Shown: piece after piece, positions 33,857 through 43,352 of the stretch
Position numbering within the stretch: the stretch's first letter is position 1
Layout: each line of letters begins with the position of its first letter
DNA from: CAZRIP01 sp964600165
GTDB lineage: Bacteria; Elusimicrobiota; Elusimicrobia; UBA1565; UBA9628
Direction of reading: 5' to 3'
Assembly (NCBI GenBank): GCA_964600165.1
Contig: CAZRIP010000004.1
Span: forward strand, 1-64,000
Length of the DNA: 64,000 nt
Translations under genes and position numbers: made by a program
The notes under the pieces: model-generated
Database searches by the model: none
Seen by the model: only the letters and a program-made list of their open reading frames with translations
Told to the model about the DNA's origin: nothing

Positions 33857-35301
33857 AAGGGCCGGACCGCCGCCGCCTGCTGGACGCGGGCGCGTGCTTG
33901 GCGGGGGTCGGAGTCGTCCTCGCGGTCTGGATCCCGCGCCTGCCCGCGGCTCCCGATTTCATCCTGACGCGCTCGACCGGCGATTGGCTGCTGCTGCCGC
34001 TCGCGCGCGTTCTCGAGTCCCAGGCCGCCAGGGCGGGCGCGGCGTGGCTGGCGCTGCTCTTCATGGGCGGCTCGCTGTTATTGCCCGCGGCGGCTCTCTG
34101 GCGCTCGCGCCGGGAGCTTTTCTCGCGAAAGGAGACGGCGGTGAAGTGGGCGCTTTTCTCGCTCGGCGCGATCGCGCTTGTGATTTGCGCGCGCTGGGGG
34201 GTCTCCTCCGCGGTCGACGTCGTCGAGAACGCCTGGTTCGCGCCGGAAAGCCTGCAGCCGGCCGAGCCGGCGCTTTTGCTTTTGATCGCTTGGGGCTTCG
34301 CGGCGCTTTTGTGGCGCGCCCTCGGCGGTTGGTGGGACCGGGTCTTTTTCCGCAAGATCGAGCGGTGGACTCTCGCTCTGGCCGTCTTCGCGTTCTTCAT
34401 CGACATGATGGGGCGCGGGCTCTACGACGCCGGCAAGAGTAGCCTGGCCGAGGCCGCTAGGCTGCCGGTCCCCGAGCGCCGCGGGAGGCTCGTGCTGATC
34501 TTCAAGGAAGAGGAGAGGCGGCCGGCGGTCGAGCGCCACGAGATCCTGCTCGGCGTGCCCGAGAAGACCCAATACTCTTCCGACTCGCTCGCGGCCGTGG
34601 AGGGCTACGCGTCGCGCCGCAAGACGGTGTTTCGACGCGCGGCTCTGCGTTATCTTTACGGCGGCTACACGCTTCAGATGGACGCCGGAGGGCTGCGCCG
34701 CGTCCTCGCGCGCGGCGACCGGGACGGCGACGTTCTTGCGCGCGCGCTGCTGCTCGACAATCTCGCAGTCGCGCCGGTCGACGACGCGGCGCGTTCTCTC
34801 TTTGCTTCCGTCTCCGACGAGCGACGGGTGCGCGTCGGCTCGTCCGGCGCGGCCCGGCTTTCGGCCGCGGCCGCGCATCTCGGTCTTTCGGAGGAAGCCG
34901 CGCGCTGGGAGCGGCGCGCCGCCGCCGGCCCCGACGCCGTCGCCCCGGGGCTGCTCGCTCGCGCGGGCGCGGGCGAGCCTTTGCGGGGCCGCGTCGACGT
35001 GCGCCTGCGCGGGCCCCGGGAGGGCCTGACGCTCGCGCTTTACGCGCGCCCGGCCGAGGGCGGGCCCTATTCCCTCGGCCCCGGCCAGCTCGTCGCCGAC
35101 GCGCGGCCGGGCCGCGACGGGCGCGTGCGCTTCTCCGACCTCGCGGCCGGCGACTATTTTCTCGCGGTCGCCGTTGATTCTCAAGACGAGCAGCCGCCCC
35201 ACCTCCGCGCGACGGGGAGATGGGGCGGCCTTCGGCTCTCGGCGCGCCGCCCGCGCGCCGAGGCGGAGCTGGTTTTGTCGCCTCAGTCCTCGACCGAGTA
35301 A
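33853..35301 (+). CDS. Membrane protein of unknown function
   Basis: 482 aa. Five transmembrane segments fall in the first about 205 residues (for example VKWALFSLGAIALVICARW and ALAVFAFFIDMMGRGLY). A large soluble part follows with Arg/Ala-rich helices, about 210-370, that look like HEAT or TPR-type repeats. The C-terminus is a predicted beta-sandwich (about 375-470: DVRLRGPREGLTLALYARP, ADARPGRDGRVRFSDLAAG) of the carboxypeptidase-regulatory or Ig-like kind. No enzyme motif is seen. Coupled to the methyltransferase by GTGA, and overlapping the convergent VIT-vWA gene by 19 bp. Confidence 0.65.
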   Translation: MKGPDRRRLLDAGACLAGVGVVLAVWIPRLPAAPDFILTRSTGDWLLLPLARVLESQAARAGAAWLALLFMGGSLLLPAAALWRSRRELFSRKETAVKWALFSLGAIALVICARWGVSSAVDVVENAWFAPESLQPAEPALLLLIAWGFAALLWRALGGWWDRVFFRKIERWTLALAVFAFFIDMMGRGLYDAGKSSLAEAARLPVPERRGRLVLIFKEEERRPAVERHEILLGVPEKTQYSSDSLAAVEGYASRRKTVFRRAALRYLYGGYTLQMDAGGLRRVLARGDRDGDVLARALLLDNLAVAPVDDAARSLFASVSDERRVRVGSSGAARLSAAAAHLGLSEEAARWERRAAAGPDAVAPGLLARAGAGEPLRGRVDVRLRGPREGLTLALYARPAEGGPYSLGPGQLVADARPGRDGRVRFSDLAAGDYFLAVAVDSQDEQPPHLRATGRWGGLRLSARRPRAEAELVLSPQSSTE

Positions 35302-37673
35302 GCCTTTCCCCCGATGAGCAGAGTAACGCGCGCGCCCAGCGCGAGCGCGGACTTGGCCTCGGGGTGCGCGCGCGCGAGCGCGAAGTACTCGGGCGAGGCG
35401 AACTTGATCTTTTCGGCCGGCGGATTGCCGGCGAGCTCGAAGTCCCCGTCGACCCACCGGTCGCTCCTCAGGTAAAAGGTCTTCGCTCCGACCGCGCGCG
35501 TCGCGATCGTCCTCACGCCTTGCGCCTTGAGTTCGTCCTTGGCCGCCTTCTCGGCGACGGCCATGCCGTCCATGGCTTGGCCCACGGCGCCCGCCGGGGC
35601 CGCGGCTCCGGTCGAGCCGGCCGCGCCCGAGATCATGCCGCTCATCATCCCGAAGAGCCTCGAGTCGGCCTGCGCCCGCATCGCCATGCCCTTGTCGCCC
35701 GAGAAGCCGCTTCCGCGCGCGGCGGCCACCGACAGGGCCATGGTCTTGGCGAAATTCCGCGTGGCGGCTTGCGCCGGGACGGCGAAGTTCTGCGGCATCG
35801 GATTTCCGTGAGCGTCGCGCTCATTGAAGCTGTCCTCGGTGATGAGCGCGGACGTGTAGGGCGTGATGATGCCGTATTTCTTGGCGAGCTTGACGATCGA
35901 CCGCACGGCCTCCGGATTCGGCGCGCGGCCGGACAGGCGCAGAGCGTCGAGCTCGTGGCCGATCTTGAGGTTGGCCCACAGGCGCGGCAGGAACGAGCGA
36001 GACAGGTCTTCCTCGGGCAACTCGAGGGGAAACTCGAAGCGCACGGGATGGCCGCCCGTCCGTCCGGTGACGACGACCGAGCCCTTGCCCGCGCCGCGGT
36101 AGCGGCCGAGCAGCGTCAGCTCCCCGCCGTAAAAGACGTCGCGGATCGGCCGCGGGTAGGTCTGGTCGACGTCGAGGCCTTTCCATTCCACGCGGACGTC
36201 GGTGAGCGCGGGCTTCGAGACCTTCTGATAGAGCGTCGACACCTTGGCCTCGATGTCCTCGCCCGGCGCGACGTAGTCGCGCGCGCCGCCGTTGCCGTCG
36301 GCGAGCTTGTCGAGGAGCAGGGTGTTGACGTCGTTGCCGACGCCGAAGACGAAGACGCGGGCGCCCGACGCCTTCGTCTTGTCCGCCGCGCCGCGCAGCA
36401 AGGCGTCGACGTCGGTCTCGCCCACGGTCGGAGCGCCGTCCGTGAGGAGGAACGCCATCGGCACGCGCCCGTCGGAAGGCTTGAGCATCCTGAGGCTTTC
36501 GGCGAGAGCGGCGTCGATGTTCGTGCCGCCGGCGGCGTCGATGCGCTCGGCGTAGCGCTTGGCGCGGGCGACGTTTTCGGGCGTCGCCGCGACCAGGCCG
36601 GCCTCGAACTCGTTGACGTCGGTGGCGAAGTCGACGATCGAGAAACGGTCGCGCGGCGACAGCCGGCCGAGGCAGTAGGTCAGCGCGCGGCGCGCCTGGT
36701 CGATCTTGCCGTCGTCGTTCATCGAGCCGGAGCGGTCGATGATGAAGACGACGTCCTTGGGCGTCACGGCGCCCGGCTCGGCGTGCGCGCGCGGCGTCAA
36801 CGAGACGAGCACGAAGCCGTCCTCGCCCTTTTCCTTATAAACGACCGAGGCCTCCGCGAGCGGCCCGGCGCCCGCCGAGTAGAAGAGGAGGAGGTCGCCG
36901 GCGTCTGAGGGCGGAGCGTAGGTGACGCGCGCCTTGCGCTCGCCGTCACGCTCGATCTTGGCGCCCGAGGACGGCGAGTAGAGAGCGCGCAGCGGCTCTT
37001 TGGATGCGAGCTCCAGGCGCACGCTTGGTTGGTTCCCGCGTTCTCCTGATAAAAAACGGGCGGAGCGCACCGGCACGCGCAGCTCGCGCAGGCCGCCGGA
37101 GGCCGGGACGATCTGAGAGACGGTAAGGGTAACGTCAACCGTGCCGTTGGGCTCGATCGGGAACACCCGCGCGCGCAGCGTGCGCTCCCCGATCACCTCG
37201 AGCAGGCCCGGATCGCGCATGCGCGCGACGATTCCCTCATAGATCTGGGTCGCCTGCGAGGACTCGAGCAGCTCGGCCTTGGCCTGCTTGCCGCCGACCG
37301 TCATCTTGAAGCCGTTGAGCGCGGCGGTCTCGGGCAAGGGCATGAGCAGGACGCCCTCGAGGCGCTGCGGCGTGGGGTTGCGGAAGGTCATGTGATAGGT
37401 GAGCGTGGCCGCTTGATCGTCGATCGTCCCTTCGACGCCGAAGGCCGAAAGCTCCACCGGCGAGCCCGGCAGCGGCGGCAGCGGCACGCCGGGTTGGGGC
37501 AACGGGCGCGGCTGGGGCAGCGGGCGGGGCGGCAGCGGCCTGATCGGCTGGCCCGGCAGCAGCATGCGAAACCCCGGCTGCCCGAGCGGCCAGGCGATGA
37601 GCTCCTGGGCTTGCGCGGCGGCGGCGAGCAGCGTCACGGCGACGGCGGCGAGTGCGGCCAGGCGCGTCTTCAT
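35283..37673 (-). CDS. Secreted VIT/vWA-domain protein (inter-alpha-trypsin-inhibitor-like)
   Basis: 796 aa. A signal peptide (about 1-22) and a Pro-rich stretch are followed by a VIT domain (about 70-190, with LTYHMTFRNPTPQRLEGVLLMPLPE) and a vWA domain (about 305-480). The MIDAS is complete (DRSGSM, then the Thr and Asp in LTDGAP). A C-terminal region with Met-rich low complexity ends in a predicted beta-domain. Bacterial VIT-vWA proteins are often matrix- or surface-linked and metal-dependent adhesive; the role here is unknown. The ATG at 37673 has AGGGAGG 5 nt upstream. It sits next to the ECF sigma/anti-sigma locus. Confidence 0.92.
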   Translation of the reverse strand: MKTRLAALAAVAVTLLAAAAQAQELIAWPLGQPGFRMLLPGQPIRPLPPRPLPQPRPLPQPGVPLPPLPGSPVELSAFGVEGTIDDQAATLTYHMTFRNPTPQRLEGVLLMPLPETAALNGFKMTVGGKQAKAELLESSQATQIYEGIVARMRDPGLLEVIGERTLRARVFPIEPNGTVDVTLTVSQIVPASGGLRELRVPVRSARFLSGERGNQPSVRLELASKEPLRALYSPSSGAKIERDGERKARVTYAPPSDAGDLLLFYSAGAGPLAEASVVYKEKGEDGFVLVSLTPRAHAEPGAVTPKDVVFIIDRSGSMNDDGKIDQARRALTYCLGRLSPRDRFSIVDFATDVNEFEAGLVAATPENVARAKRYAERIDAAGGTNIDAALAESLRMLKPSDGRVPMAFLLTDGAPTVGETDVDALLRGAADKTKASGARVFVFGVGNDVNTLLLDKLADGNGGARDYVAPGEDIEAKVSTLYQKVSKPALTDVRVEWKGLDVDQTYPRPIRDVFYGGELTLLGRYRGAGKGSVVVTGRTGGHPVRFEFPLELPEEDLSRSFLPRLWANLKIGHELDALRLSGRAPNPEAVRSIVKLAKKYGIITPYTSALITEDSFNERDAHGNPMPQNFAVPAQAATRNFAKTMALSVAAARGSGFSGDKGMAMRAQADSRLFGMMSGMISGAAGSTGAAAPAGAVGQAMDGMAVAEKAAKDELKAQGVRTIATRAVGAKTFYLRSDRWVDGDFELAGNPPAEKIKFASPEYFALARAHPEAKSALALGARVTLLIGGKAYSVED

Positions 37674-37817
37674 GGAGGCCTCCCTACGGTCGAGCATGGG
37701 GTTGGGACACCGGGGGGCTTTCTAAGTTCCAGGCCGCGCTCTTTTATCAGCTCCCGGGCCCCTCGCCGCAGTCCCGTCTCAGGTCTTCCTTCACTCCCCC
37801 GCGGCGCCCGGCGCCGC

Positions 37818-37823
37818 TATCAT
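37818..37823 (+). promoter_or_regulatory. -10 element, possible leaderless start
   Basis: TATCAT, 6 nt before the ATG at 37830. Confidence 0.4.
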
Positions 37824-37829
37824 CTCCTC

Positions 37830-38624
37830 ATGAAGCAAGGAGGAGCCATGAATCGGTTCAAGAAGCTGGCCGTGACGCTCGCGTTGTCCTTGGTGCCTGC
37901 TCTGGCCGCGGCCGCCGCGGCCCCCGCGGCCCCCACGGCGCTCGCCGACGGCGCCTGCCCTCCGGCCAAGACGCCGGCGGAACTCGCGGCCGTCATCCTC
38001 AAGCTCAAGCCGTTTTCGAGCCACACGCGCTTATTGAGCCAGCCGGGCTTCATGCGCCTCTGCCTTGCCGAGAAGGCGGGACCCGTCTCGCAGACCTCGC
38101 TCGACAAGGCCAACGCGGACCCTGACTTGGCCAAGCTGCGGCACCAAAGCCAGATCGCGCTCAACGAGAAGGCGCGCGCGATGATGCGCGGACCGGGCGG
38201 CACGCCTCCGGTCGCGGCCGCGCCTCAGCCTCCCCGGAGCGTTCCGGCGGCGAAGCGGCGCTCCGCGCCGATCGTCCGCGGACCGGTCCCGGCGCCCAGG
38301 CGCGCGGCCTCCCCCAAGATCGTCGTGCGCGACGTCCGGCCCGTGCGCCACACCGTGCTCGGCAGCCCCGACTTCGGGACTTTCATCGGGATGCACGACC
38401 GGCCGCGCAATGGACTGACCATCGGCCCCGACGGGAAGCTCGTCATCATCCGCGAGCCTTATCGCGGCTTCAACCCGCAGATCGGCCGCTTCGACGGCTG
38501 CGGGCCGACGCCGATCAGCGGAGTTCACGCGCCCGCGCCGAAGTGCCGCAAGCCTCCCGTCGAACCGCAGGAGCCGGCCTATCGCCCGCAGCCGGGTTGG
38601 GCCAAGAGCCGCGGCGAGATCTAA
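37830..38624 (+). CDS. Secreted hypothetical protein
   Basis: 264 aa. A signal peptide (KLAVTLALSLVPALAAAAA) leads to a Pro/Ala-rich protein with a helical part (about 55-125) and a Pro/Arg-rich part, ending with four spaced Cys in the mature chain overall. No family is recognised. Two in-frame starts compete: ATG 37830, 6 nt after a TATCAT box (leaderless type), and ATG 37848, 4 nt after AGGAGG. Both give the same mature protein. The stop interlocks with that of the convergent anti-sigma gene (CTAA). Confidence 0.65.
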   Translation: MKQGGAMNRFKKLAVTLALSLVPALAAAAAAPAAPTALADGACPPAKTPAELAAVILKLKPFSSHTRLLSQPGFMRLCLAEKAGPVSQTSLDKANADPDLAKLRHQSQIALNEKARAMMRGPGGTPPVAAAPQPPRSVPAAKRRSAPIVRGPVPAPRRAASPKIVVRDVRPVRHTVLGSPDFGTFIGMHDRPRNGLTIGPDGKLVIIREPYRGFNPQIGRFDGCGPTPISGVHAPAPKCRKPPVEPQEPAYRPQPGWAKSRGEI

Positions 38625-39730
38625 GGGAGCTTCTCGAAGGAAACGTCGTCGGCGCGCGGGACCGCGCGGAACTGATACGGGACCGCGCGGCCGTCGTCGG
38701 CGCCGGGCGGAAGAGGCATCTGGCGGTACTTAACGACGGCGGTCTTGGACCCCGACGTGACCGCGTCGATCTCGACGGCGAGCTCGCTCGTGCCGAAAAC
38801 GACGACGAGCATGCGCTTGGACCAATCGACGGTCGGCGCCGCCGCCTTCATGCCGCGGGCCGACCACAGCGCCTGGCGTTGCGTCTCGGACCGGACGACG
38901 ACCCCTTGGACCGACGGCGCCGGAGCGGGAGGCTCCATCGCCGCGCCGCGTCCGGCGCTCACCGAGGCCGGCGCCGCCTGGAGCAGCATGGACATCTGGC
39001 CGCCGACTTGCGCCGCGGAGGGCGCGGCCGCAAGCTGCTCGACGCCTCCCGCGACGGCCATCTCGCCCATCGGATGGCGGTCCGGCGCGACGATCCCGCG
39101 CACGCCCATGAGCCGTTCCTGGCGTCGGAGATCGGCTTGCAGCCGCTCGTTGGTGAGCTCCGCTTGCGCGGCCTGGGCGGAGTCGGACTGTAAATCGGTC
39201 TTCGCCGGCGCTTTGGCGTCGGAGACGGGCTCGTCGACGCCGAGCGGAGCGCCCGGCGCGCGGGCGAGCTTGGCGTTCTTCGCGACGGCGCGCGCCGATT
39301 TGAGGCCCGAAAGCGCGGGCGAGGGCGTGGAGAGACGCAATTGATCCTCGGGAATCTCGGGCAGAGCGCTCGCCGCTCCGGCGATCATCCCGGGCGAGAG
39401 CATGACCTTCGCCCGGTCATAAACGACGAGAGTGACGAGCAGGCTCGCCGCCGCGAAAGCGACGGTCCGCGCGCCCACCGGTAGGCGCCAGGGGCGCGCT
39501 TGCCGGCTCGGCGCGCCGGAAACTCGGCGGCGCTCGAGGCGGGTCATGAAGCCCGACGGCAGCGAGGCCTGGGGCAGACCGCCGATCATGTTCGACAAGG
39601 ACTTGAGCTCGTCGAGCTCGGCGCGGCAGCCGGAGCACTCGCCGAGGTGCGACTCGACGCGCTTCTTCTCGTCGGGATGGAGCTCCCGGTCGAGATAGTC
39701 GCCCAGCAAGGCTTTGATCGAGCAGATCAT
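38621..39730 (-). CDS. Anti-sigma factor with zinc-finger (zf-HC2) domain
   Basis: 369 aa. The N-terminal ZAS domain has Cys3, then His and two Cys in HLGECSGC (about 28-35) and the helix YLDRELHPDEKKRVES. One transmembrane helix follows (about 93-112, VAFAAASLLVTLVVYDRA), then a long Ala/Pro-rich periplasmic region ending in a beta-rich module. It should hold the neighbouring sigma factor at the membrane and release it on an envelope signal. Its ATG overlaps the sigma stop (ATGA). Confidence 0.92.
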   Translation of the reverse strand: MICSIKALLGDYLDRELHPDEKKRVESHLGECSGCRAELDELKSLSNMIGGLPQASLPSGFMTRLERRRVSGAPSRQARPWRLPVGARTVAFAAASLLVTLVVYDRAKVMLSPGMIAGAASALPEIPEDQLRLSTPSPALSGLKSARAVAKNAKLARAPGAPLGVDEPVSDAKAPAKTDLQSDSAQAAQAELTNERLQADLRRQERLMGVRGIVAPDRHPMGEMAVAGGVEQLAAAPSAAQVGGQMSMLLQAAPASVSAGRGAAMEPPAPAPSVQGVVVRSETQRQALWSARGMKAAAPTVDWSKRMLVVVFGTSELAVEIDAVTSGSKTAVVKYRQMPLPPGADDGRAVPYQFRAVPRADDVSFEKLP

Positions 39731-40269
39731 GAGGCCACGTACTTCTGCAGGCGTTCCTTGAGCGCCTCGCGCGCCCGGGAAAGCCGGGATTTGACGGTGC
39801 CCTCCGGCAAGTCGAGGGCGGCGGCGATCTCTTGATAAGACTGGCCTTGGATCTCGCGCAGGACGATCACGGCGCGGCTCTCCGCGTCGAGCTCCATGAG
39901 GGCCTTCTGCACGACCGAGCCGGCCTCTGAAGTCTGAAGCCCGGCGTCGAGCGCCTTGTCGTCGGACTTGAACGCCGGCTCCTCGTCTTCATCCTCTCCC
40001 CTGAATAGATTGAGCGACACCATCTTCCAAAGCCCGCGGCGCTTCTCCGAGCGCACGCGGTTTTTCCACGTGTTGACGGTGATCCGGTAGACCCACGTCG
40101 AGAGCGACGACTCGCCGCGGAAGTTCGGCAGGGCCTTGAGCGCCCGGATCAGCGCGTCTTGGGCGAGGTCCTCGGCGTCCGTGGCGTTGCCCACGAGACG
40201 CAGCGCGAGGTTGTAAACGAGCCCCGCGTGTTTGTCGAGGAATTCCCGCTCCGACACGTTTTCTGACAC
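39727..40269 (-). CDS. ECF RNA polymerase sigma factor
   Basis: 180 aa. Region 2 (LVYNLALRLVGNATDAEDLAQDALIRALKALPNF, split over residues about 15-48) and region 4 (VLREIQGQSYQEIAAALDL with GTVKSRLSRAREAL) are clear and the linker is acidic. The GTG at 40269 has CCAGGAG 7 nt upstream; a longer in-frame version is rejected because it would pass the TACAAT box at 40294-40299 (minus). Translationally coupled to its zf-HC2 anti-sigma factor. It directs transcription of an envelope regulon, which may include the VIT-vWA and hypothetical secreted genes nearby. Confidence 0.95.
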   Translation of the reverse strand: MSENVSEREFLDKHAGLVYNLALRLVGNATDAEDLAQDALIRALKALPNFRGESSLSTWVYRITVNTWKNRVRSEKRRGLWKMVSLNLFRGEDEDEEPAFKSDDKALDAGLQTSEAGSVVQKALMELDAESRAVIVLREIQGQSYQEIAAALDLPEGTVKSRLSRAREALKERLQKYVAS

Positions 40270-40304
40270 CGGTTGTCTCCTGGAAGTTCCCGTATTGTAA
40301 CAGT

Positions 40305-41939
40305 CTAACGACGGGGGCGCCATGCCCGGGCTGTTACGGCCTGCTCGTAGGCGCGGCGGGCGAGCGGGTTGCCGGGGTCGAGCGCGACGGAGAGAGCGGC
40401 TTCCCTTATGGCTAATTCTCTCCGGCCCTGCCTCAGATAAAGCGCGCCGAGCCGGTTGTGCGCCCAGGCGGAGCGCGTGATGTCGTAGACGAAGAGGGAG
40501 CCCGCGAGCAGCGCCTGCGGCTCGATGCGGTCGAGCCAGGCGAAAGCCGCCGGGTCGGCGAGCCCGAAGCCCACTCTATAGCTCGCGCTGACGAGCAACA
40601 GCTCCCGGGCCGGCGCCGTCGAGTTGAGATGCTCGAAAGGCCGCTCGGCCGTGAGCGGATCGGGGATCAGGTCCTGATGCGGCCCGAGCCAGTAGTCGAG
40701 GTCGCCGTCCGAGGCGATGGCTGTGACCAACTCGGGCGAGCCTTGCTCCTTTATATAGTCATGCAGCAGCGGCAGCTCCATCCCCCAGTCGAGGTTCGAA
40801 TCGGCCAGCACGCGGTGGCCGCCCGCGCGTCCGCCGGCGAGCTCGTTGAAGTAAGAGAAGGTCCGGGGGGAAAACGCCAGGCACTCGGCCGCGTGCCAGG
40901 CGAGCAGGACGCCGACGAGCGCGGCGCGCCGTCTTTCGAAGGCCGCGGCCGCGAACACGCACAAGAACGGATACGCGGGCAGCACGTAGCGGATGCCGAG
41001 CTGCTTATGGCTGAGCGTCCCGGCGAGAAAAAACGCGGCCGCGGGAACGAGCAGCCGCCAGTCGGCTTTGCGCGCGGTCGCGGCGAGCGCCAGGAGGATC
41101 AGGAACGGGATCGTCGCTTTCGATAAGAAGGCGACGAGGTAATATTCGGGGAACCAGCCCGCCCGCGCGCGCCCGAGCAGGTAGTTCGTGCCTTGGCCCG
41201 CGCCCTGAAGTTGCGCGACCCGGCCCGCGGCGAGCGCATAAAGGGACGGAGCGCCGATGAGCCAAAGCGCGAGAGACGCGAGCGCGAGCCCGCCGGCGGC
41301 CCAAAGCGACGCGTGCTTCCAATCCTTCGGGCGGCCGGCGACCGCGGCGGGGATCAAGAGCGCGGTCGAGATCTTCGTCGAAAACCCGAAAGCGAGGGCC
41401 GCCGCGCCCGCGGCCGGCTTGCCGCGGTCGAGCAGCTCCCAGGCGATAAACCCGAAGGCCGCGACGGCCAAGTCGAGGCTCAGAAGCGAAGCGTGCGCGA
41501 CGAGCAGCGGCTCGAAGCAGAACAGAGCGAGCGCGCCGAGCGCCGGACCTTCGCCGAAGCGCCGCCGGGCGGCCGAGAAGACGGCAAAGCCGAGGAGAAG
41601 CGCGAGCGCCAGGCTCGGCAGCCGCGCCCAAAATAGAAGGCTCATGGGGTCCGAGCCGGAATGATAAAGGAGGTCGCGGCCGAAGCGGTAGGCGTTGCCG
41701 TCGTCCTCGGGCAGGCGGGGATGAAGAGGCAGCAGGCAGGCGCCGGAAAGCCACATGAGCAGGGGAGGATGCTCGCGCGCGGCGAGTCGGAATCGCCCCG
41801 TCTCGACGTAGGAATAGCCCGCTCCGACCATGGCGAGCTCGTCGTAGGCGTTGGAATGGACGCGGGAGGACCAAGCGGCCAGCGCGGCGAGACAAGCGAG
41901 CAGCGCGGCGCAGGCCCAAGAGGCGCGCGCGCGCCGCAT
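40305..41939 (-). CDS. GT39-family membrane glycosyltransferase with TPR tail
   Basis: 544 aa. The first loop carries the acidic motif of GT-C enzymes (NAYDELAMVGAGYSYVETG) followed by REHPPLLMWL. About ten transmembrane helices fill residues 10-400. A soluble segment then ends in one or two TPRs (NRLGALYLRQGRRELAIREA). It would transfer a sugar from a polyprenyl carrier to protein or lipid on the periplasmic side. The ATG directly follows the scoB stop with no gap, so it lies in an operon with the CoA-transferase although the functions look unrelated. Confidence 0.82.
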   Translation of the reverse strand: MRRARASWACAALLACLAALAAWSSRVHSNAYDELAMVGAGYSYVETGRFRLAAREHPPLLMWLSGACLLPLHPRLPEDDGNAYRFGRDLLYHSGSDPMSLLFWARLPSLALALLLGFAVFSAARRRFGEGPALGALALFCFEPLLVAHASLLSLDLAVAAFGFIAWELLDRGKPAAGAAALAFGFSTKISTALLIPAAVAGRPKDWKHASLWAAGGLALASLALWLIGAPSLYALAAGRVAQLQGAGQGTNYLLGRARAGWFPEYYLVAFLSKATIPFLILLALAATARKADWRLLVPAAAFFLAGTLSHKQLGIRYVLPAYPFLCVFAAAAFERRRAALVGVLLAWHAAECLAFSPRTFSYFNELAGGRAGGHRVLADSNLDWGMELPLLHDYIKEQGSPELVTAIASDGDLDYWLGPHQDLIPDPLTAERPFEHLNSTAPARELLLVSASYRVGFGLADPAAFAWLDRIEPQALLAGSLFVYDITRSAWAHNRLGALYLRQGRRELAIREAALSVALDPGNPLARRAYEQAVTARAWRPRR

Positions 41940-42602
41940 CTAGACGAACGCTTTGACGGCCGGCGCGGCCGTGAATGCCGGTTCGGTGACCTTCTTCAAG
42001 TCGTCGATCGAGACGCCGTCGGCCTTCGCGCGCAGGACCAAGCCTTTCGGGGTCACGTCGAAGACTGCGAGCTCCGTGACGATCGTCGACGCCACGCCCT
42101 TGCCGGTCAAAGGCAGCGAGCACTTCTTGAGGATCTTAGGCTTGCCTTCCTTGGTCGTGTGTTCCATCGCGATGATGACCTTTTTGGCGCCCGCGACCAT
42201 GTCCATCGCGCCGCCCATGCCCTTGACCTTCTTGCCCGGGATCATCCAGTTGGCGAGATCGCCGGTCTCGGACACTTCCATGGCCCCGAGGATCGTCGCG
42301 TCGACGTGCCCGCCGCGCACCATCGCGAAGGAGTCGTGCGAGCCGAAGTAGGCGCAGCCGGGAAGCTCCGTGATCGTCTCCTTGCCGGCGTTGATCAAGT
42401 CTGGGTCCTGCTCGCCCTCGTAGGGGTACGGGCCGTAGCCGAGCATGCCGTTCTCGGTGTGCAGCGTGATGTGCACGCCGGCGGCGAGGTAATTGCTGCA
42501 GAGCGTCGGCACGCCGATGCCCAAGTTCACGTAGTCGCCGTCCTTGAGCTCTTGCGCCGCCTGCTTGGCGATGACGACGCGCTTATCCATGTCCTTGGCC
42601 AT
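41940..42602 (-). CDS. scoB: Succinyl-CoA:3-ketoacid CoA-transferase subunit B
   Basis: 220 aa, normal for a beta subunit. It contains YVNLGIGVPTLCSNYL, the catalytic Glu in HTENGMLGYG and the GGHVDATILGAMEVSETGDLANW stretch. With ScoA it moves CoA from succinyl-CoA to acetoacetate or a similar acid, linking ketone or butanoate metabolism to the TCA cycle. It starts one base after the scoA stop. The glycosyltransferase follows with no gap. Confidence 0.95.
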   Translation of the reverse strand: MAKDMDKRVVIAKQAAQELKDGDYVNLGIGVPTLCSNYLAAGVHITLHTENGMLGYGPYPYEGEQDPDLINAGKETITELPGCAYFGSHDSFAMVRGGHVDATILGAMEVSETGDLANWMIPGKKVKGMGGAMDMVAGAKKVIIAMEHTTKEGKPKILKKCSLPLTGKGVASTIVTELAVFDVTPKGLVLRAKADGVSIDDLKKVTEPAFTAAPAVKAFV

Positions 42603-42603
42603 G

Positions 42604-43314
42604 TTAAGCTCCCACCGCGACGCGCTTTCGAACGGTCAGCTTCTCGATCGGCTTCAAGTAGCGCGGGCCCTGGAAGATCATGTCGACGAAGATGCCGGGC
42701 GTGTGGACGGAATCGGGGTCGAGCGAGCCGACGGGCACGAGTTGCTCGACCTCGGCGATGACGACCTTGCCGGCCGTCGCCATCGCCTGGTTGAAGTTGC
42801 GCGTCGTCTTGCGATAGACCAGGTTGCCGTATTGGTCGCCCTTGTACGCTTTCACGAAAGAAAAATCGGCCTTCAGGCCTTTCTCGAAGACGTACCACTT
42901 GCCGTCGATCTGTCGCGTCTCCTTGCCTTCGGCGATCACCGTGCCGTAGCCGGTCGGGGTGAAGAAGCCCCCGATGCCGGCGCCGCCCGCGCGGATGCGC
43001 TCGGCGAGCGTGCCCTGCGGGTTCCATTCCACCTCGAGCTCGCCCGAGAGGGCCTTTTCCTCGAAAGCCTTGCACTCGCCGCCGTAGGACATGATCATCT
43101 TCTTGACCTGGCCGGCCTTGATGAGCTGGCCGTTGCCGTGCTCGTCGGTGCCGCCGTTGTTCGAAACGAGAGTGAGGTTCTTGGTCCCCTGCGCCTTGAG
43201 AGCGAGCAGGAGGTTTTCGGGCGTGCCGCAGAGGCCGAAACCGCCGACCATGATCATGGCGCCGTCCTTGACCTGCTTGACGGCCTCGGCGGCGTCGGAA
43301 ATTCGCTTGTCCAT
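42604..43314 (-). CDS. scoA: Succinyl-CoA:3-ketoacid CoA-transferase subunit A
   Basis: 236 aa. The CoA-binding GGFGLCGTPENLL, SNNGGTDEHGNGQLI, SYGGECKAFE and GGFFTPTGYGT motifs of family I alpha subunits are all in place. It forms a heterotetramer with ScoB. The ATG at 43314 lies 6 nt after TAAAAT with no ribosome site. Confidence 0.95.
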   Translation of the reverse strand: MDKRISDAAEAVKQVKDGAMIMVGGFGLCGTPENLLLALKAQGTKNLTLVSNNGGTDEHGNGQLIKAGQVKKMIMSYGGECKAFEEKALSGELEVEWNPQGTLAERIRAGGAGIGGFFTPTGYGTVIAEGKETRQIDGKWYVFEKGLKADFSFVKAYKGDQYGNLVYRKTTRNFNQAMATAGKVVIAEVEQLVPVGSLDPDSVHTPGIFVDMIFQGPRYLKPIEKLTVRKRVAVGA

Positions 43315-43320
43315 GCGCGG

Positions 43321-43326
43321 ATTTTA
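43321..43326 (-). promoter_or_regulatory. -10 element, leaderless start of scoA
   Basis: TAAAAT on the minus strand, 6 nt before the ATG at 43314. Confidence 0.55.
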
Positions 43327-43352
43327 CCAAACTATCCGGCCGACGGAGGAAT

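Noticed and set aside
40270..40323. Longer sigma-factor start
   Set aside because: It would begin upstream of the TACAAT box, whereas the GTG at 40269 has a good ribosome site.
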